A stretch of 8,341 nt of DNA from assembly GCA_937892105.1 (NCBI GenBank), contig CALAUZ010000202.1:1-8341 (forward strand), written 5' to 3'. How positions within the stretch are numbered: position 1 is the first letter of the stretch; each line of letters opens with the position of its first letter. A program made the position numbers and the translations under genes. The notes below the pieces were generated by a model. It made no database searches and was not told where the DNA came from. It saw only the letters and a list, made by a program, of their open reading frames with translations. This DNA comes from an uncultured Fretibacterium sp. (GTDB lineage Bacteria > Synergistota > Synergistia > Synergistales > Aminobacteriaceae). Positions 5,789 to 8,341 of the stretch are shown one piece after another.

Positions 5789-7258
5789 CTATATCACTCC
5801 CTGAGCTATCCTCGTGAAGAACTCAATCATCGGTTCGGCATACAATCCGTAAACGAATGACCCCGCCGCCAAAATCCCAAGAGGCAGCAACATTTCCCAG
5901 CCAGGATCTTTCACACCCATGTTAGCGGTCTTGAAGTCGAAATTTTTACCTGGCATTATGAATATGCTGAATATCGAGAACACATACAACACCGTCAATA
6001 CCGCCGACACCGCAAGCATTGCCACCCCAGCATGTCCCATCGAGACAGCCGCAGAGGCCGTTCCAAGCTGCCACTTCCCCATGAAACCGGCAGACGGTGG
6101 AAGCCCGCACAGTGCAAGCCCCGAAACCAGAAGCGCAATTGATGTTTTCGGCATTCCGAGACCTAGACCGCGCATGTCAAAAAGATACTCCCTCTTAGTC
6201 TGGCATAACACTGCCCCTGCGCAGAAGAACAGGTTAATCTTCATTACAGCATGGCCTCCCATGTGCGTTAATGCTCCCACTAAACCTTCAGGAGTTAGGA
6301 GAAGTACCCCTAGAAGTATGTATGAAAGCTGGCTTATGGTTGAATACGCGAAACGCCGTTTGAAGTGCTGTGTAGCAAGTGCCATTGATGAACCGTAAAG
6401 TATGGTTATGCATACCATTGTGAATGCGGCATATTGTGCCCATGTTGCGGCGAGTGTCTCAGGTTCAAAGACGTACCATGTCAGCCTTATCACCGCGAAA
6501 ACTCCGGCCTTAACGACAGCAACGGCATGAAGTAGTGCTGTTACAGGTGTCGGAGCAACGGAAGCACTCGGCAGCCAGCCATGAAACGGGAAGACCGCCG
6601 CTTTCACCCCAAAGCCCAAAAACCCTAAGAACCATGCCGTAAGGAGCATGTTATCCGGTTTGTTGGGCCACACTCCGAGAGTTCCGCCGAGAACAAATAA
6701 CTCACCGCCGCCCTGCGACATCGTATACGTCAGCGCAATGAATGCACATGCTGCCCCTGCAACCGAATATGTCAGGTACTTTCGTCCGGCATACCTTGCA
6801 CGGCCGTCCATCTCATGCATTACGAGGGGTAGAGTTGTGAGCGTCATTACCTCGTAGAACAGGTAGAGTGTGAGGAGGTCGGAGGATAATGCTATTCCGG
6901 CAACAACACCATACGTCAGGACGAACCAGCCGAAGAATGAAGTCTCCCTGTGTTCATGGCTCATGTACTCGAACGCGTAAAGTGTGGTGAGAGGCCATAG
7001 AAGCGCAATAAGCACCGCGAAGACAGAACCGAGACCGTCAAGCCTCAATGCGAATGCGGCACGTTCCGAGAACCTGAATAGTGTTAATGTGTTCTCAGGA
7101 GGATACATAACGAGGAACAATATCACTATGGTATTAAGGATTACGCAGGCTTCTGTGAATATGTTGCGCTGTTTCCTGCCGGTGAAATTCATCGTGGCTA
7201 TAAGCAACGCGGATACAGCAGGAATGATTATGGGTAGGAGCAATAATTTTTCGTTCAC
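5789..7258 (-). CDS. Proton-conducting membrane subunit of the NuoL/NuoM/MrpD antiporter family
   Basis: A 489-residue, very hydrophobic inner-membrane protein with about 14 helices, related to complex I subunits NuoL/M/N, Mrp antiporter subunits MrpA/D and membrane-bound hydrogenase subunits. Such subunits move H+ (or exchange Na+/H+) through two half-channels. Key charged residues are present: E136 in LYLFYEVMTL (TM5), K219 in FGVKAAVFPFHGWLP (TM7), K250 in LLHAVAVVKAGVF (TM8), K340 in THMGGHAVMKINLFF, and K395 in PPSAGFMGKWQL (TM12). A lysine at the last position is more like NuoL/MrpA-type than NuoM, which has Glu. GTG start, with GGAGGT at 7267-7272. No partner subunit lies on either side: a terminator follows and an aldo/keto reductase precedes by about 70 nt. 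Family assignment is secure; which complex it serves is open. Confidence 0.9.
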   Translation of the reverse strand: MNEKLLLLPIIIPAVSALLIATMNFTGRKQRNIFTEACVILNTIVILFLVMYPPENTLTLFRFSERAAFALRLDGLGSVFAVLIALLWPLTTLYAFEYMSHEHRETSFFGWFVLTYGVVAGIALSSDLLTLYLFYEVMTLTTLPLVMHEMDGRARYAGRKYLTYSVAGAACAFIALTYTMSQGGGELFVLGGTLGVWPNKPDNMLLTAWFLGFLGFGVKAAVFPFHGWLPSASVAPTPVTALLHAVAVVKAGVFAVIRLTWYVFEPETLAATWAQYAAFTMVCITILYGSSMALATQHFKRRFAYSTISQLSYILLGVLLLTPEGLVGALTHMGGHAVMKINLFFCAGAVLCQTKREYLFDMRGLGLGMPKTSIALLVSGLALCGLPPSAGFMGKWQLGTASAAVSMGHAGVAMLAVSAVLTVLYVFSIFSIFIMPGKNFDFKTANMGVKDPGWEMLLPLGILAAGSFVYGLYAEPMIEFFTRIAQGVI

Positions 7259-7266
7259 GGCCTTTT

Positions 7267-7272
7267 ACCTCC
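7267..7272 (-). promoter_or_regulatory. Ribosome binding site for the GTG start of the antiporter subunit
   Basis: GGAGGT on the minus strand, 8 nt before GTG at 7258. It supports the non-ATG start. Confidence 0.75.
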
Positions 7273-7314
7273 AGTCTGTCTATGCTTCCTGCAAGTTCTC
7301 TCTACATTTCATGA

Positions 7315-7320
7315 ATTATA
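7315..7320 (-). promoter_or_regulatory. Possible -10 element before the antiporter-subunit gene
   Basis: A perfect TATAAT on the minus strand in the 71-nt gap after the aldo/keto reductase. No convincing -35 is seen 16-18 nt upstream. It suggests, weakly, that the antiporter gene can be transcribed on its own. Confidence 0.35.
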
Positions 7321-7329
7321 CACGACAGC

Positions 7330-8160
7330 TCATATTTTCACGCGTACCCTGTCAGGGTGTTCACCGCTCCACCCCAAAGGCGGCATGTTCTCGATACGCG
7401 ATACGTCAACATCATCAAGTTCTACGTCAAGACACTCCAGATTTTCGCGCAAACGTTCAGGGCTTGAGGCTTTCGGCAGCGGCATTACCCCCTCATGAAG
7501 GCAGAACGATATGCACACTTGCGCAGGCGTAATGCGATACTTCCCGGCAAGCTCACGTATCAGAACATCATCAAGCACTCTCCCTCTTCCGATTGGACTC
7601 CATGCCTGAACCTGTATAGCCTTACGCCTGTAATATTCAAGCGCAAAAGCCTGTGTATGTCCCGCATGAAACTCAATCTGTGCAACTGACGGCATGATTT
7701 TGCAGTTATTGATGATGCTTTCGGCGTGATAAGGAAGGAAATTGCTTAGCCCCAATGCCCGGATTTTTCCTTGAGAGTATAACTCCTCCATTGCCTGCCA
7801 TGTTTCGAGATTTAACGCTTCCCATTCTTTAAGCTCAAGATTTGGGCGCGGCCAGTGTATCATGTAGACATCAACATAATCACTCCTTAATGCCTCAAGT
7901 GTACGGGCAAACGCTTTCATTGTGTTGCTATATCCTGCGTCTGACTTCCATAATTTAGACGCTATGAAAACTTTTTCCCGTTTGACACCTGAATACTCAA
8001 GTGCCTGTGCTATGTCTGCTTCATTGCCATAGTATGACGCTGTGTCGAAATATATGTAGCCGGCTTCTAGCGATTTCATGATAGTGTCAAGTTCAGCTTT
8101 GTATGTTCCGAAACCTATTGCAGGAATTACAAGGCCGTTGTTCAAAGTTAATGTGCGCAA
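7330..8160 (-). CDS. Aldo/keto reductase, NADPH-dependent type
   Basis: A 276-residue cytoplasmic TIM-barrel oxidoreductase reducing carbonyl compounds with NAD(P)H. The catalytic tetrad is visible: D39 and Y44 in FDTASYYGNE, K69 in IASKLW, H102 in YMIHWPRP. Also present are GLSNF (137-141), QIEFHAGHTQ (161-170, where many relatives have Q-x-E-x-HP), AWSPIGRG (186-193), and a C-terminal cofactor loop MPLPKASSPERLREN (226-240), which corresponds to the PKS-x-x-x-x-R-x-x-EN loop that grips the NADP phosphate. The TTG at 8160 is chosen because AGGAGG lies 7 nt upstream and the protein then starts RTLTLNNGLVIPAIGFGTY, the normal family start. A longer reading to 8265 would add 35 residues unlike the family. 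The true substrate cannot be read from sequence. Confidence 0.92.
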   Translation of the reverse strand: MRTLTLNNGLVIPAIGFGTYKAELDTIMKSLEAGYIYFDTASYYGNEADIAQALEYSGVKREKVFIASKLWKSDAGYSNTMKAFARTLEALRSDYVDVYMIHWPRPNLELKEWEALNLETWQAMEELYSQGKIRALGLSNFLPYHAESIINNCKIMPSVAQIEFHAGHTQAFALEYYRRKAIQVQAWSPIGRGRVLDDVLIRELAGKYRITPAQVCISFCLHEGVMPLPKASSPERLRENLECLDVELDDVDVSRIENMPPLGWSGEHPDRVRVKI

Positions 8161-8167
8161 GAAAATT

Positions 8168-8173
8168 CCTCCT
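8168..8173 (-). promoter_or_regulatory. Ribosome binding site fixing the aldo/keto reductase start
   Basis: AGGAGG on the minus strand, 7 nt before TTG at 8160. It decides for the shorter protein. No good promoter for this gene was found in 8174-8341. Confidence 0.78.
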
Positions 8174-8258
8174 GACGAAAATTTGTGTGAGGCTTTATGT
8201 TTAGCACATTTACAGAATTTTTTTGAGGGGTAATTTATGGAAATTTCATTGCGGGGAT

Positions 8259-8286
8259 TTGACAAACTGAAAAAAAGGCGTAAAAT
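8259..8286 (+). promoter_or_regulatory. Sigma-70 type promoter directed out of the right edge
   Basis: A consensus -35 TTGACA (8259-8264), 16-nt spacer, and -10 TAAAAT (8281-8286, five of six). It is the best-formed promoter in the window. It points rightward, away from the minus-strand aldo/keto reductase, and so presumably serves a gene beyond 8341. Confidence 0.6.
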
Positions 8287-8341
8287 TCCGGCTCAAATCA
8301 ATTCAGACACATATTGCGAATGTAAACAATATCTTTTCGGA

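Noticed and set aside
5919..6398. Long plus-strand open frame inside the antiporter gene
   Set aside because: It lies opposite a strongly supported membrane protein gene; composition is that of an antisense shadow, with no binding site or family motif.
8192..8215. Loose TGT-N-ACA symmetry (tgtttagcacatttaca) upstream of the aldo/keto reductase as a regulator site
   Set aside because: The half-sites are only three bases and do not match a known operator well; chance is a sufficient explanation.
8161..8265. 35-residue N-terminal extension of the aldo/keto reductase, including CKC
   Set aside because: A strong binding site just before TTG 8160 and the normal family N-terminus beginning there make the extension untranslated leader.

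Overview
The window reads as an ordinary bacterial chromosome segment: protein genes on both strands, one tRNA, factor-independent terminators, AGGAGG-type ribosome binding sites and frequent GTG/TTG starts. No phage, insertion sequence, CRISPR array or plasmid feature was seen. Gene content (housekeeping sigma factor, a DUF362 protein of the type common in gut anaerobes, a complex I/Mrp-type antiporter subunit) suggests an anaerobic host-associated bacterium. Synergistota (Synergistaceae) is my best guess and Clostridia the alternative. This is an impression from protein style, not a computed placement.

Layout. 1-2051 (+): the 3' part of rpoD, then 20 nt later a two-helix RCK ion channel whose selectivity filter departs from the potassium-channel consensus, then a small single-helix membrane protein whose expected ATGA-coupled start lies in another frame from its body. 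2075-2118: a hairpin terminator shared by the converging operons. 2117-4748 (-): a compact three-gene operon, DUF362 protein followed by two tandem paralogous ADP-ribosylglycohydrolases, with junctions of 0 and 4 nt. 4804-4935 (-): tRNA-Arg(CCG) with encoded CCA and its own terminator. 4953-4993: a divergent promoter region with a perfect 8-bp inverted repeat between the tRNA and the next gene. 5024-5722 (+): a membrane-anchored protein of unknown function. 5747-5780: a second shared terminator. 5789-7258 (-): a NuoL/NuoM/MrpD-type proton-conducting subunit without its usual partners in view. 7330-8160 (-): an aldo/keto reductase. 8259-8286 (+): a strong-looking promoter firing out of the right edge.

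How genes may work together. The DUF362 and ADP-ribosylglycohydrolase genes are almost certainly co-transcribed and probably translationally coupled, so they may share a pathway such as removal of ADP-ribose from a target, but nothing in the window names the substrate. The channel and small membrane protein sit in the sigma-factor transcription unit and may form a membrane pair. The other genes look like separate units. The most unusual signals are the channel filter, the displaced start of the small membrane protein, and the DUF362-hydrolase-hydrolase operon. I did not find a clear previously undescribed multi-gene system.
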